From NCBI RefSeq assembly GCF_028640845.1, contig NC_080539.1:101520554-101584553 (forward strand): DNA of 64,000 nucleotides, written 5' to 3'. The stretch's first letter is position 1, and each line of letters opens with the position of its first letter. Under the pieces are notes generated by a model, which made no database searches, was not told the origin of the DNA, and saw only the letters and a program-made list of their open reading frames with translations. Positions 1 through 9,785 of this stretch are shown piece after piece. Source of the DNA: Ahaetulla prasina. Its lineage: Eukaryota > Chordata > Lepidosauria > Squamata > Colubridae. Position numbers and translations under genes: made by a program.

Positions 1-110
1 ACCACGAACACGAAGCCAAACAGCAGCAGTGCAGCTCACCAGCTCAAATCCCCCTGCAACTCAGACTAATCTGAGCACAACCAAGCCCCCACCCAAACAG
101 GACATACCCC

Positions 111-232
111 CATCCAATCAGAGCACAAAAAAACCCCATCCAATCAGAGCACAAAAAAACCCCATCCAATCAGAGCACAGCCAAGCTCCCACCCAATCAG
201 TTCAAACCCCCACTAGCAGTTAAAAAGGAAGA
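111..232 (+). promoter_or_regulatory. array of CCAAT boxes with TATA-like sequence in Penelope-like repeat
   Basis: CCAATCAG recurs four times between about 113 and 200 (three times in CCATCCAATCAGAGCAC context). About 20 bases after the last copy comes AGTTAAAAAGGAAG, a plausible degenerate TATA element. The same array with slight changes is at about 52532-52611. Multiple CCAAT boxes upstream of a TATA-like element and the hammerhead-like motif suggest an internal promoter in a pseudo-LTR. The motifs are visible; activity is inferred. Confidence 0.35.
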
Positions 233-285
233 AACAGTTGCAATCACACATTGCTCCCAGAAGCACGAAGCTGTAAACACCTAGT

Positions 286-319
286 CTGAAGGTGACGAAT
301 GAGACTTCGTCGAAACGTC
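286..319 (+). ncRNA. hammerhead-ribozyme-like motif (core partly decayed)
   Basis: Order of elements: CTGAAGG (286-292; consensus core CUGANGA, final A changed to G), stem II GACGAA 294-299 with loop TGAGAC 300-305 and TTCGTC 306-311, GAAA 312-315, then CGTC 316-319. The GTC would be the cleavage triplet. Stem III would be only the self-complementary ACGT, as in the minimal hammerheads of Penelope-like elements, which are thought to act as dimers. Stem I is weak (1-2 pairs). Probably inactive here because of the A-to-G core change. Confidence 0.45.
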
Positions 320-415
320 GCCAAGACACTTCCAATTTTACGCGGGAGAAAACCCAAATAACCAAAGACCTACATACAAACACCCGCGAAAACCTCAGAA
401 AACAAATATATAGAT

Positions 416-441
416 GACGAATGAGACTTCGTCGAAACGTC
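416..441 (+). ncRNA. second hammerhead-like hairpin, 5' core missing
   Basis: Repeats stem II (GACGAA 416-421, loop 422-427, TTCGTC 428-433), GAAA 434-437 and CGTC 438-441, exactly 122 bp after the first copy. The upstream CTGANGA box is replaced by AT-rich sequence (TATATAGA), so only the 3' half of the core remains. It forms a head-to-tail dimer of the module with 286-319. Confidence 0.35.
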
Positions 442-522
442 GCCAAGACACTTCCAATTTTACACGGGAGAAAACCCGAACAACCAAAGACCTATATACA
501 AACACCCATGAAAACCTCAGAA

Positions 523-525
<3 letters not shown>

Positions 526-594
<69 letters not shown>
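526..594. repeat. (AT)n microsatellite, ~69 bp
   Basis: Uninterrupted alternating A/T directly at the 3' end of the Penelope-like repeat. The second copy of that repeat also ends in a longer (AT)n tract at 52777, so the tract belongs to the element's end or its target preference. Confidence 0.95.
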
Positions 595-595
<1 letters not shown>

Positions 596-597
<2 letters not shown>

Positions 598-760
598 CAC
601 AAAAGGCTCTTTTTAATATATAGTAGGCATGAGTTTAAATGGTCTCCAGAGGATGGTAGAGGACAGGAGGGCCTGGAGGAACGTTGTCCATAGGGTCACA
701 ATGGGTCAGACACGACTTTGCAACTAACAAAATATATATATAAAAAGAGCCTTTTGTGAG
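596..760. repeat. inverted arms flanking a Bov-B 3' end
   Basis: Left arm 596-622 begins CTCACAAAAGGCTCTTTTT. Right arm 735-760 is its reverse complement apart from a single-base gap, ending AAAAAGAGCCTTTTGTGAG. The ~112-bp loop between them is the Bov-B 3' end. Such arms are not a target-site duplication, which would be direct. Confidence 0.75.
623..734 (+). mobile_element. Bov-B (RTE) LINE, 3'-terminal fragment
   Basis: The stretch with CTCCAGAGGATGGTAGAGG, GGCCTGGAGGAACGTTGTCC and GGTCAGACACGACTTTGCAA is the 3' end of Bov-B. Its reverse complement appears at the 3' end of the longer Bov-B copy at 27205-27868. Only about 110 bp remains. The tail merges into (AT)n. Confidence 0.8.
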
Positions 761-761
761 T

Positions 762-2129
762 GGCTGTGGCCGTTATGACAGCCTGTTTTGAGAACATACC
801 TTCAACATGTCAAATGTGCTTATCATTCCCCCCAAATTGATGATCCCTCTTTTATCTTCATTGATAGTCTGACTATTTATGATCTACCATCACCTCATAC
901 TCATTGTGAATTATTCAATAAATACGTCCAGCATTTTTAAAAAAAATAGATTTACACTGCAGTAGAAGATCAATAACGATGAACAAGGGATACAATGGAG
1001 TAAAGGAATTTAGATCAGAAATAGAGCACCTGTTTTATATGCAAAAGGTCACAGGTTCAATCCTTGGCATTTTGAATTAAAAAAAAAAATCAGATAGCAA
1101 AGGATGTGTAAAAGCTGCCTGAGACCTGGCAGTCAGAACAAAGAATACTGAATTAGAAGGACATGTCTTCTCATACAAGACTATTTCCTTTGAACACTCC
1201 ATCTTGAGATACTTTTGTCATTCTTTAGCTGCTCTCTGAGGAACACCTGATAAATGTCATGGAAACCATGAGGATCCCCAGTTAACACATTAAAAGCCAG
1301 TGATCTATTCAATATAAAACATTTAGATTCCTCTCTATGTTTCTGAATATCTATGTGTAGAACCTTGGAATAATGGAAGAAATTGCTACAGGCTGGGTTC
1401 TTAGTATACCTGTTAATGACTGCCATTTTTATATGACTGCTGAGAAAATAAATGCTAATGAGACCATGGGCTATATTTAGTTTTATATGCCATTTAGCAC
1501 AAAATAAATAGTTAAGGTAAACCTACAGACGGATAAACTATCAATAGACTCCTGAAAGCTCTGCTAGCCCTCCAAATGTACATATTGTCATTTTAGGGAA
1601 GATTTCCCCAGGGAACTCATTACCTGGGTATAAGAAGTCCCTTCCAATTAGAAACACATCTGTGGCTTAATTTCTCAGTTCTTTCTATTGTCCCTTGTTG
1701 CCCCCAAGCAGTTTTCAAATGGAGCAGCTCTTGAGTCTATAGAGCAAAAGGATAACTTTTATGTAGAAGTTTTCCAAGTTATTACATTTCCTGTGGGAAA
1801 ACTTTTAGGACTACCATTTTCCCCCCACTGATGAATTCTGAAATATGGAGAAATTTTCAAATGTAAATTTTCCTCTGATATATGATCCTTATGATTTTAA
1901 AAAGTAATTTTTATATTTTATGTTACTGTATATCGAGATGATTTTTTTAAACTGGAATTCTAGACAAAAAGAAAAATGGCCCAAAATACAGAAGTGGTTT
2001 AGTTAGACTTGATGCAACTGTTACTGTAATTCCATGCAGTACTTGCAGTAATGGAGAGTTGCTTCCCAGTCAACAACTTGATTGGAATTCACAAGGAGAC
2101 TGGGATTTTTTTAAAAATCACTAATCATC
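762..2129. other. no recognised feature
   Basis: AT-rich sequence without long reading frames, tandem repeats or recognisable element ends. Reading frames are short and lack any domain I know. Confidence 0.5.
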
Positions 2130-2137
2130 CTTTAGAA

Positions 2138-2234
2138 CAGGGGTTTCCAACCTTGGCACCTTTAAGCCTGGAGGACCAACTCCCAGAATTCCCCAGTCAG
2201 CTTTGCTTAAAGCTGGCTGGGTTGGAGACCCCTG
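2138..2234. mobile_element. hAT-type MITE (GGGGTCTCCAACC family), 97 bp
   Basis: Ends CAGGGGTTTCCAACC and GTTGGAGACCCCTG form terminal inverted repeats, and the interior is a near palindrome (CTCCCAGAATTCC core). A perfect 8-bp target duplication CTTTAGAA lies at 2130-2137 and 2235-2242, diagnostic of hAT transposition. No coding capacity. Confidence 0.9.
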
Positions 2235-2692
2235 CTTTAGAAGCTCAAACAATTATATTGAAACTGCAGGATTCATATTGTCATAACTTGTTTGTAGTTC
2301 TTGCAGCCTTGCATGCTCCTGCAGGTGATGTCATACAGGCATTTTTTTTTTACAATCTTTGAAGAGTGCACAGATGCTGTTTATTTTTTTAAAAAAAGTA
2401 TGGAGACATTTTGAACTATGCCCTTGTCCACTTTAACTGTATTCTTCCCAGAATCAGTTGAACTTCAGGCCAAAATAAGGGCTGCAAACCTGAAAATAAG
2501 ATAAGATGGAACCCTTTCAGAAGCAAAAAAACAACAAGCAAGTAGACACAACCAGCTCTGAGGCATTTAGACAATACCCATCCAAAAGAAGCTGGAGTTT
2601 TTATAACTCTGTGTCTTATGCTGTGTTCAACAAGAATGGGAACAATGAGAGTCACATCATCTCTTAAAGCATTATATTTCTATCATCCAATC

Positions 2693-2976
2693 CAATGGTG
2701 GGATCCTTCCAGTTTAACAACTAGTTCAGTGATTGCATGCTGCACGCACATGCGCAGTACAACAAAATGTCACCTTCTGCATTAGTATTAGGGAATTAAG
2801 ACAGCTGAGATGCAGCAATCCGCTCTGCCACACTAATCGGCTGCAAATTTAATGGTAAGTAAAGTGCAGGGGCGGGCGGGCCCAGCTGATCGTTGGAGCG
2901 AACTGGTTCTCTCCTAGCTGATCGTCGGAGCTACCAGTTCACCCAAATTAGTCCGAACCGGTACAGTCCCATCCCT
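2693..2976. mobile_element. hAT-type MITE, 284 bp
   Basis: Starts CAATGGTGGGATCC and ends GTCCCATCCCTG, imperfect inverted termini. Perfect 8-bp duplication ATCCAATC at 2685-2692 and 2977-2984. The interior has the CACGCACATGCGCAG and AACCGGT motifs found in sister copies at 38915, 42262 and 48463. Confidence 0.85.
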
Positions 2977-3022
2977 GATCCAATCCTTTTGTAAATCAAC
3001 CAAAGGGACCATAAATCACATA

Positions 3023-3412
3023 CAGGTAGGCCTTGACTTTCAGCCACAACTGAACCCCCAAATCCCATTGCTAAGGAAGATAGTTGTAAAGTGAATTTTG
3101 CCCCATTGTATGACCTTTTTCCCACAGTTAAGTGAATTGTTACTAAGTTGCTAAGGGAATCATGTCATTAAATGAATCTTAATTGACTTTGCTTGTCAGA
3201 AGCTGGCTGGAAAGATTACAAATGCAATCACATGACCCTGGGACAGTGCAACTGTCTTAAATATGCACCAGTAGCCAATGACTCAGACTTTGAACGCTGA
3301 CCATGGGAATGCTGCAGCAGTCATAAGTGTGAAAAGTGGCCATAAGTCACTTTTTTCAGTGGGTGTTGTAACTTTGAATGGTCACTAAATGAATGGTTGT
3401 CAATTGGGCCTG
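3023..3412. mobile_element. TA-flanked TIR element (CAGGTAGTCCTTGACTTAC-type), ~390 bp
   Basis: Starts CAGGTAGGCCTTGACTTTC and ends CAATTGGGCCTG, inverted termini flanked by TA on both sides. The interior carries CACTTTTTTCAGTGGGTGTTG and TCACTAAATGAATGG, motifs seen also at 47751-47874 and 28671-28770. Non-autonomous; TA duplication suggests a Tc1/mariner-like transposase, but the superfamily is uncertain. Confidence 0.65.
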
Positions 3413-3720
3413 TAGTGGCAGGAAGTTTTTGTTCAATTTCATAGTTTTTTTAATGGGTTGTGTTATCACACTGAAGGTAATATGTACTGCTGCTTAAAGG
3501 AATTTTGAATTTCTAGGCTGCTCAGATTCAGCTATTACATCAGAATCCATGGGGGCCTGGTGGACAAATGATAGATGCATCAAAATGCAAACTTTGCCCC
3601 TTTTATATGTATTACACAACATCATATACATACATATACATACATTTGATGTTGTGTGATGCAAGGTTTACTGTGATGCTGTTTTGACAAAATTGTTACA
3701 TGGTTTGATCTAATTCTTAG

Positions 3721-3823
3721 ACTTGGCAACTTTAAGACTTGTGGACTTCAACTCCCAGAATTCCTCAGCCAGCAAAGAATTCTGGGAGTTGAAGTCCACA
3801 AGTCTTAAAATTGCCAAGTTTGA
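3721..3823. mobile_element. palindromic hAT MITE core, outer ends decayed
   Basis: ACTTGGCAACTTTAAGACTTG at the left and its complement ending GCCAAGTTT at the right enclose a perfect hairpin around CTCCCAGAATTC. Same family as 28253-28387 and 54359-54492, but the CAGGGGTCTCC ends are missing and no 8-bp duplication is seen. Confidence 0.75.
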
Positions 3824-6800
3824 AGACACCCGAACTAGTTCATCGTCAAGTAAGAAAACTGAATTTTCTCAAGGGGTTTGTTTTAAATGACCAAAAGGAA
3901 ATGGTACATAGATCAATTTGCCCCAAACAGTTGGATTTATTGCAGTTTGATTTCTGTAATGCATATTCTGTAATAATATATGAAGTTTGCATAAACTGGA
4001 AAGGTTTGTCAAGACACTCTGCTTCTATTTTGTGATTCAAACAATGCTCAGCTGTTAGGGTTTCCAAAGCACTCATTAGCTTTGCAGAAGAACAGAAAAT
4101 ATTCATACTAGCTATAATTCCATCCGGTATCAAAAACAGAAGCATGCCAAAGGCCTTTTAAATTCTTTGGAGTGAGATTCATTTATTTTTCTTGTTATTA
4201 CATTTCAAAGCTGGTGGTTCATTTCTCAGAAAAGCAACAAGTCTGTAGACAACAATGGGACAAATTTATTTATTATTTTGGTCAAGGCTATAGCTTTCAC
4301 TTGCAAGGTGAAGAGTAATCCCTAAAGCTGAAATCGCAAGTAATAAGGAAGGGGAAACAATGAAAAACCAAAATTCACTTTCTTCCTAAAGTGGAAAACT
4401 ATTCAGTAACAAACTTCTTGTAACATTGGCCATTTTTAAAATTGATAGTTTATGTTCATTTGCGAAATCTTCCATGTCCTATATTGTATGTTACATTCCA
4501 TTATTCTTTTAAAATAAAATTTCACATACCAAAATTATGCTCCAGTTTCATGTTAATGGCTCTGCAGAATATATTGTGCTTTTGGTTATCCGTATGTATC
4601 ATCTATGCTATATTTTGGTTTTCAAAATGGGAAAGGACATTTATAAAATTGTCAGTCAACATTATGGACAATCTGCACATATTGTCCATTATACAGTGAT
4701 TGACATAGCTCTATTTATTGCTGAATGTTGAGTTAAATTTATTTGTGTGATCTTTTTCCAATGACGTTTGGTTGAGAATCACTGCTTCATTACCACAAAT
4801 CATATGAGATACTTAAGAAAGTGCCTTCTTTATAACAAGGACTATGTCAGTGTTCCAGAAAAAACAACAACAACACCTCAACTCCAAGTAAAAACTCTGA
4901 ATCAAGCATCTTTCAAAGTTCTATTTACTAGGATAGGTAAACTGGCACATCTGGGAAAACCTGAATCTGAGAGGTCCAGGTTTTCCCTCAGTAAATCAAA
5001 ATCCCCCAAAACCATCCCCTCACTCCTCAGTCGATCACATGCTCCAATCGGCAACCATCCCATCTCAAGACAACATTCCGACCACTCCAGAGGCAAATAT
5101 CTTCAGATGCAGGATCAGCCGGACCTTGACTGACAGGAAGAATGCTATTATGTCTAAAGACAACCCCTCTACTAAATCCCCCACCCTACTTTCCCACACA
5201 TGAGAAGGTGGCAGCATGGAAGCTTCCAGCTAATATGGTTTCCAAAGCTGACAGAGTATAAATTATGCCAATGCAAAGAAAATCAGAATATGGTTTCTTT
5301 AGTTCTTGATTCTTGAATATGGTATATTGAACATGTTTAATTATGATATATACATTTAAATAAACATGACTGGTGTCTTTTAAGCAAAAAGGGCCACAAT
5401 ATTGCAATCTGTCAGTACGCCTGAAATTGGATGAAGCTAGACAGGGCAACTGGATCATTCCTTAATTAAAAATAACATTACATTTGACCAAATATCTCTA
5501 TGCAGTTACAGTATCAGGAATTCAATTAGATGTAATTTAAAAAAAACCTTGCTCCCCCCCTCATTAATTAGGGTTGTACAAGCGCCTTGGGGAAAATATA
5601 TTTTCAAGGTGCATGTGAATATTTTGAACATATTCAGGTTCAGTGTGATATGAACTTTCTTTGTAGCCCTCAGTTATAGGTGGGGGGGGGGAATATTTTA
5701 TTTTGATGAACTTCTGCAAATGCAAAATACCAGATGGATGGGAAAGGAGAGGAGAATGTAAATTAATGTCAGACAGCTGTAGCTTATTATCAGGAAATAA
5801 TTGTACCAAGTTTTCCCCATCATAAGACTTTTGAGTGGATGTTGGACAAACATACCAGGAGCAAATTCTAGAATTGTTTTCTAGTCTTTTTATTTTTCTA
5901 AGTACTAAACAAAATAATAGCAGCAACATTTAAAGAATCTACAAAGAGTTAAATTTGGGTTTTTATATTTTTATGTTTAGTATTGTTCTTTATCCCAGAC
6001 CAATGTTATTAAAACCCATTTAATCCCTTACATTTCATTTGTTTAATCTTGCTTTTATTTATGTCTGTCTTCCATCTAAAATGTTTTTACTTACTAGGTA
6101 GGTAATTGTTTTATATACATAGCAGCTCTTTCTGGCTATAGTAATATTTTATTTATTTCCAGGCTCATTAAGGGTTTGACTACAGTTGTCTGACACGAGG
6201 CAGTCTGTGATCTTTACTAGGTGTGTTGTTTTTCATTATTAAACAATTTTAGGAAACAAGCTCTCCATTATAAAGGAAAAACATTCCCATGTTTTCAGAT
6301 TTGCCTAATTTATTTCCAAGATTGACAGATACATCCTGTTTAATAATTTAGATCTTCATTTGCTTATATTAATTATTTAACATCAAATTCAATTTCTACA
6401 TGTTAGCTTTTCCCTAAATAATTTGTATTTGTTAAACACTGGCCATCAAAGATCACTAAGCAAAACACTTTCTCAGTGAAAGACAGAAAAATCAGATGAT
6501 CTATCAATATTTTTCAGCAAGCTATATCTTTGCAGTGCTCTTTTCTTAAAAAAAGTAATCAATGTGGATAGGGTTGTTTCATGCCTCACAGATGAAAATC
6601 TACTTGGCTCTGATGTCTATGATGAAGACAAACGCAGAGAGTCCACATTGAACTATGGTCTCTGGGGTCTGAGATCAGAAGCTTCTTTAAATATCATTAT
6701 TGAACAATTTGATCTTACAAGTTTCTTCATTCACAAAGGGAACAACACATCCTATTAGGTCTAATTATAAGGTTACTCTCAAAAATGGTTTCTCTGCATA

Positions 6801-7322
6801 TGTACAATAATATTACATACTTTACATGAAGGTAAAATGCAAGGAAACCCCATGATGTCTAGATTCTTTAGGCTTCAACTTCCATTATTTCCTCAAAATG
6901 TTTCTGTTTCTTATTTCTAATGCACTTCATATATTTTATTTATAATGGTCCTAAAATTGAGTCAGTAAGACTGAAGATGGATTGGAATATTTTTTTTTGC
7001 CCTGAAAATATTTTACTTGGCTTTGCTCTTCAATGTTCATGTTGGTATTGCTTTAGTTTGGGTTAATCAGAATTTCATGGCTGACATGACAACTGACATG
7101 ACAGTTTACTCCAATGACCTGCAGGGGATGTGCTAAATTTATTTTCCTTCCTGAATTTGACAATATCCACACATACTACAAGGGTAAGATGAGTGTCCTT
7201 TTAGGGAAAAAAGGTGGAAGAATTAGAGGAAAAAGTATTCACTTCATCATCTTATTGGGGAAGATTAGGATTTCCTAAATCAGACCCAGGAAACTTATAA
7301 CTTATTCACAAAAAATAAGAGG
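3824..7322. other. no recognised feature
   Basis: About 3.5 kb of AT-rich unique-looking sequence. A somewhat GC-richer patch at about 4900-5200 has open reading in two frames, but no domain or splice pattern that I can support. No repeat boundary recognised. Confidence 0.45.
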
Positions 7323-7330
7323 GAAGAGTG

Positions 7331-7597
7331 GAGAGGTGAAAGCCATTTTTTAAAATTACTGGTTCTGTGCGCATGGCTTGGTGGACATGGTATGGCTTGG
7401 TGGGTGCGGCTTGGTGGGCATGGCAGCAGAAGGATATTGCAAAATCTCCATTCCCACCCCACTCTGGAGCCAGCCAAAGGTGATATTTGCCGGTTCTCTG
7501 AACTACTCAAAATTTCCATTGCCAATTCTCCGAACTGCTCAAAATTTCCGCTACGTGTTCTCCAGAACCTGTCAGAACCTGCTGGATTTCAGCCCTG
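7331..7597. mobile_element. hAT-type MITE (GTGGGCATGGC family), 267 bp
   Basis: Left end GAGAGGTGAAAGCC and right end CTGGATTTCAGCCCTG are inverted. Flanks GAAGAGTG (7323-7330) and GAAGAATA (7598-7605) match at 6 of 8 positions, a decayed duplication. The interior has the repeated GGCTTGGTGGGCATGG motif and TTGCAAAATCTCCATTCCC, shared with 61404-61717. Confidence 0.8.
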
Positions 7598-7605
7598 GAA
7601 GAATA

Positions 7606-8033
7606 GCTTTATATATGAAGGTTTACCCTTGTATTGAGATTCAGAATTTTAGCACAAAATCCAGTTGAGAGTCTTTATGTAAAAATATATGGAAAGGGAA
7701 AAATGACATTATTGTAGAGACATACAATAAAGTCGGTCCAAAGATTTGGATAATTTGCTCCAGAATACAGAACTTTCAGGGAGGAAAATCTTTGGGCTAA
7801 TTTGCCTCGGTACAAGGTCAAGTCATCTATTCATGATAACAAAGAGAGACTTACATTTCTGGGAATCTTATAAATCAATTTGGTCAAGACTGTGCTTGTA
7901 TTGCCCTTCATTTCTCAGAAGGTTGAAGACAAAATGGTGTGGGTGTGTGGGTGTAAGTAAGTGTGTGTATGTAGGTGTTGTTCATCTAGATCTGACCTAC
8001 CAATAGGGAAGAGATACTAAAAAAGATAAAAGG
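7606..8033. other. no recognised feature
   Basis: AT-rich, with a degenerate TG-rich stretch at about 7935-7978. No element ends seen. Confidence 0.5.
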
Positions 8034-8320
8034 AATGGGAACTTTGGAAGTTTTTCAAAAAGTGGAATGGAGTGCCTTAGAACAGGGATGTCAAATTTGC
8101 GTTGTTATGTTGTTGTCACATGACGTATTGTGGCTTCCTCCCTGCCCCCCCCCCGTGGTCTGTAGGTTTGATACCCCTGCCTTAGAAGGAGTGGGAGGGA
8201 CCTCCTTTGCTGGAGATATTTAAACAAAGGCTGGATGCTATAATTATGGATTCCTGCACTAGACTAGTGATTGATCTCCAAAGACCCTTTGAAAATTTAC
8301 ATTCTATGACTCTGTGAACT
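8034..8320 (+). mobile_element. CR1 LINE 3' end, split by a MITE
   Basis: After removal of 8083-8179 plus one duplication copy the sequence reads as a CR1 3'UTR: GGAGATATTTAAACAAAGGCTGGATG, GATTCCTGCAC, then the terminal octamer-like ATTCTATGACTCTGTG. CR1 elements lack poly(A) and end in such short repeats. Upstream limit is approximate. Confidence 0.7.
8083..8179. mobile_element. hAT-type MITE nested in CR1, 97 bp
   Basis: Starts CAGGGATGTCAAATTTG and ends GGTTTGATACCCCTG (inverted termini). Perfect 8-bp duplication CCTTAGAA at 8075-8082 and 8180-8187. A related but more decayed copy is at 43405-43484. The insertion postdates the CR1 copy. Confidence 0.9.
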
Positions 8321-8532
8321 TTCAATTTTAGCACTCATCATGTTCAATATTTACAGAGTGAATATGATCAGCATCCTAAAGATATTCACACCTAACTATT
8401 CCTTTCATTGATGACACAATGGAATTGATGAATCAGTGCCTGGCTGTGATAAAGAACAGGATGAGGGTGAACAAACTGCAGCCCAGTCCCCCAAATGAGG
8501 CAGAGGGACCTTTGGTTGTTGATTTTAGTTGA

Positions 8533-9713
8533 CAGAGTTTAACCTGTTATAACAACAGTGGCCATAGGATTGGAAGAGGTCAGTTTACATTCCAATTCCA
8601 AAGAAAGGCAATGCCAAAGAATGTTCAAACTATCACACCTTTGCACTCATTTCTGCACTCACATGCTAGTAAAGTTATGCTTAAAATCCTAAAAGCTAGG
8701 CTCCAGCAGTATGTGGATCGAGAACTACTAGAAGTACAGGCAGGATTTCGAAGAGACAGAGGAACTAAGGATCAAATTGCCAAAATATGCTGGATCATGG
8801 AGAAAGCTAGGGAGTTTCAGAAAAACATCTACTTCTGCTTCATTGACTATGCTAAAGCCTTTGATTGTGTGGATCACAACAAATTGTGGCAAGTTCTTAA
8901 AGAGATGGAAGTACCAGACCATCTTATTTGTCTGTTGAGAATCCTATATGTAGGTCAAGAAGCAACAGTGAGAACTGGATATGGAACCACTGATTGGTTC
9001 AAAATTGGGGAAGGAGTCCAGCAAGGCTGTATACTGTCACCCTGCCTATTTAACTTATATGCAGAGCATATCATGAGAAAGGCAGGGCTAGATGGCTCAA
9101 AACTTGGAATTAAAATTGCTGGGGAAAATATCAATTAACCTCAGATATGCAGATGATACCACTCTAATGACAGAAAGTGAAGAGGAACTAAAAAGCCTCT
9201 TGATACGGGTGAAGAAGGAGAGTGCAAAAGTTGGCTTGAAACTCAACATTAAGAAAACTAAGATCATGGCATCTGGCCTTCTCAATTCCTGGCAAATAGA
9301 TGGGGAAGAAATGGAGTTAGTGACAGATTTTATTTTCCTGGGCTCCAAGATTACCGCAGATGGGGACTGCAGCCAAGAAATTAAAAGACACTTGCTCTTG
9401 GGGAGGAAAGCTATGGCAAATCTAGACAGCATACTAAAAAGCAGAGACATCACCCTGCCAATAAAAGTGCGGATAGTCAGGCTATGGTTTTCCCAGTTAC
9501 AATGTATGGCTGTGAAAGTTGGACCATAAGAAAGGCTGAGCACCAGAGAATTGAGGCCTTTGAACTCTGGTGCTGGAGAAGACTCCTGCGAGTCCCTTGG
9601 ACTGCAAGGCGAACAAACAAGTCAGTTCTAGAGGAGATCAACTCTGACTGCTTTTTAGAAGGCCAGGTCCTGAAGATGAAACTGAAATACTTTGGCCACC
9701 TAATGAGAAATAT
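8533..9713 (+). mobile_element. Bov-B (RTE-clade) LINE, 5' and 3' truncated
   Basis: About 1.2 kb of the Bov-B reverse transcriptase and downstream C-terminal region in three frames. The 5' truncation is near 8533, so the AP endonuclease is absent. The 3' part stops after the YFGHLMRN block (about 9710) and the usual 3'UTR is missing. Bov-B is abundant in squamates, where it is known for horizontal transfer among vertebrates. Confidence 0.9.
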
Positions 9714-9756
9714 GTATTGGATATGTATCCAATCCATGTTTATACTTATTATCTAA
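8611..9756 (+). pseudogene. Bov-B reverse transcriptase, frameshifted
   Basis: The reverse transcriptase copies Bov-B RNA at the nicked target. First frame (8611-9138) shows QAGFRRDRGTKDQI, the catalytic FIDYAKAFDCVDH (first Asp motif) and GVQQGCILSPCLFNLY. A frameshift near 9125-9140 moves the line into a second frame carrying the active-site box YADD at 9146-9157, then KKTKIMASG and FLGSKITADGDC. A second shift near 9480-9500 leads to a third frame with MYGCESWTIRKAEHQRI, WCWRRLLRVPW and KYFGHLMRN, the typical Bov-B C-terminus. With two frameshifts, no endonuclease and no 3' end, it is dead. The reading-frame start at 8611 is an in-frame Met inside the domain, not a true start. Confidence 0.88.
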
Positions 9757-9785
9757 TATGTTCTTGACAAATAAATAAAATAAAA
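9714..9785 (+). mobile_element. short LINE tail-like fragment
   Basis: Sequence ending TTCTTGACAAATAAATAAAATAAAAT resembles, on this strand, the tail of the CR1-group LINE whose copies lie on the minus strand at 14823, 18781 and 52150 (GTTGTGACAAAATAAATAAAT-like). It abuts the broken Bov-B directly. Too short for a firm call. Confidence 0.3.

Larger units (their letters stand above)
1..525 (+). mobile_element. Penelope-like repeat, 3' part, cut by window edge
   Basis: Repeat shared with 52257-52776. It starts in a P/S/N/Q-rich low-complexity reading frame, passes through several CCAATCAG boxes and a TTAAAAAGG stretch, then a hairpin module (GACGAA/TTCGTC stem followed by GAAACGTC). The hairpin module occurs twice here with a 122-bp period and is followed by an (AT)n tract. 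The hairpin module resembles the hammerhead motif known from pseudo-LTRs of Penelope-like elements. No reverse transcriptase or GIY-YIG domain lies in the window, so the family call is inferred from the motif and layout. Confidence 0.5.

Noticed and set aside
421..693. Frames with long Ile-Tyr repeats (also at 52630-53023)
   Set aside because: Products of the (AT)n tracts. Only the short Thr/Lys/Arg-rich stretch before them belongs to a repeat-family reading frame.
4768..5133. 121-codon frame as a possible host exon
   Set aside because: No domain, no splice-site pair framing it, and the opposite strand is open as well.
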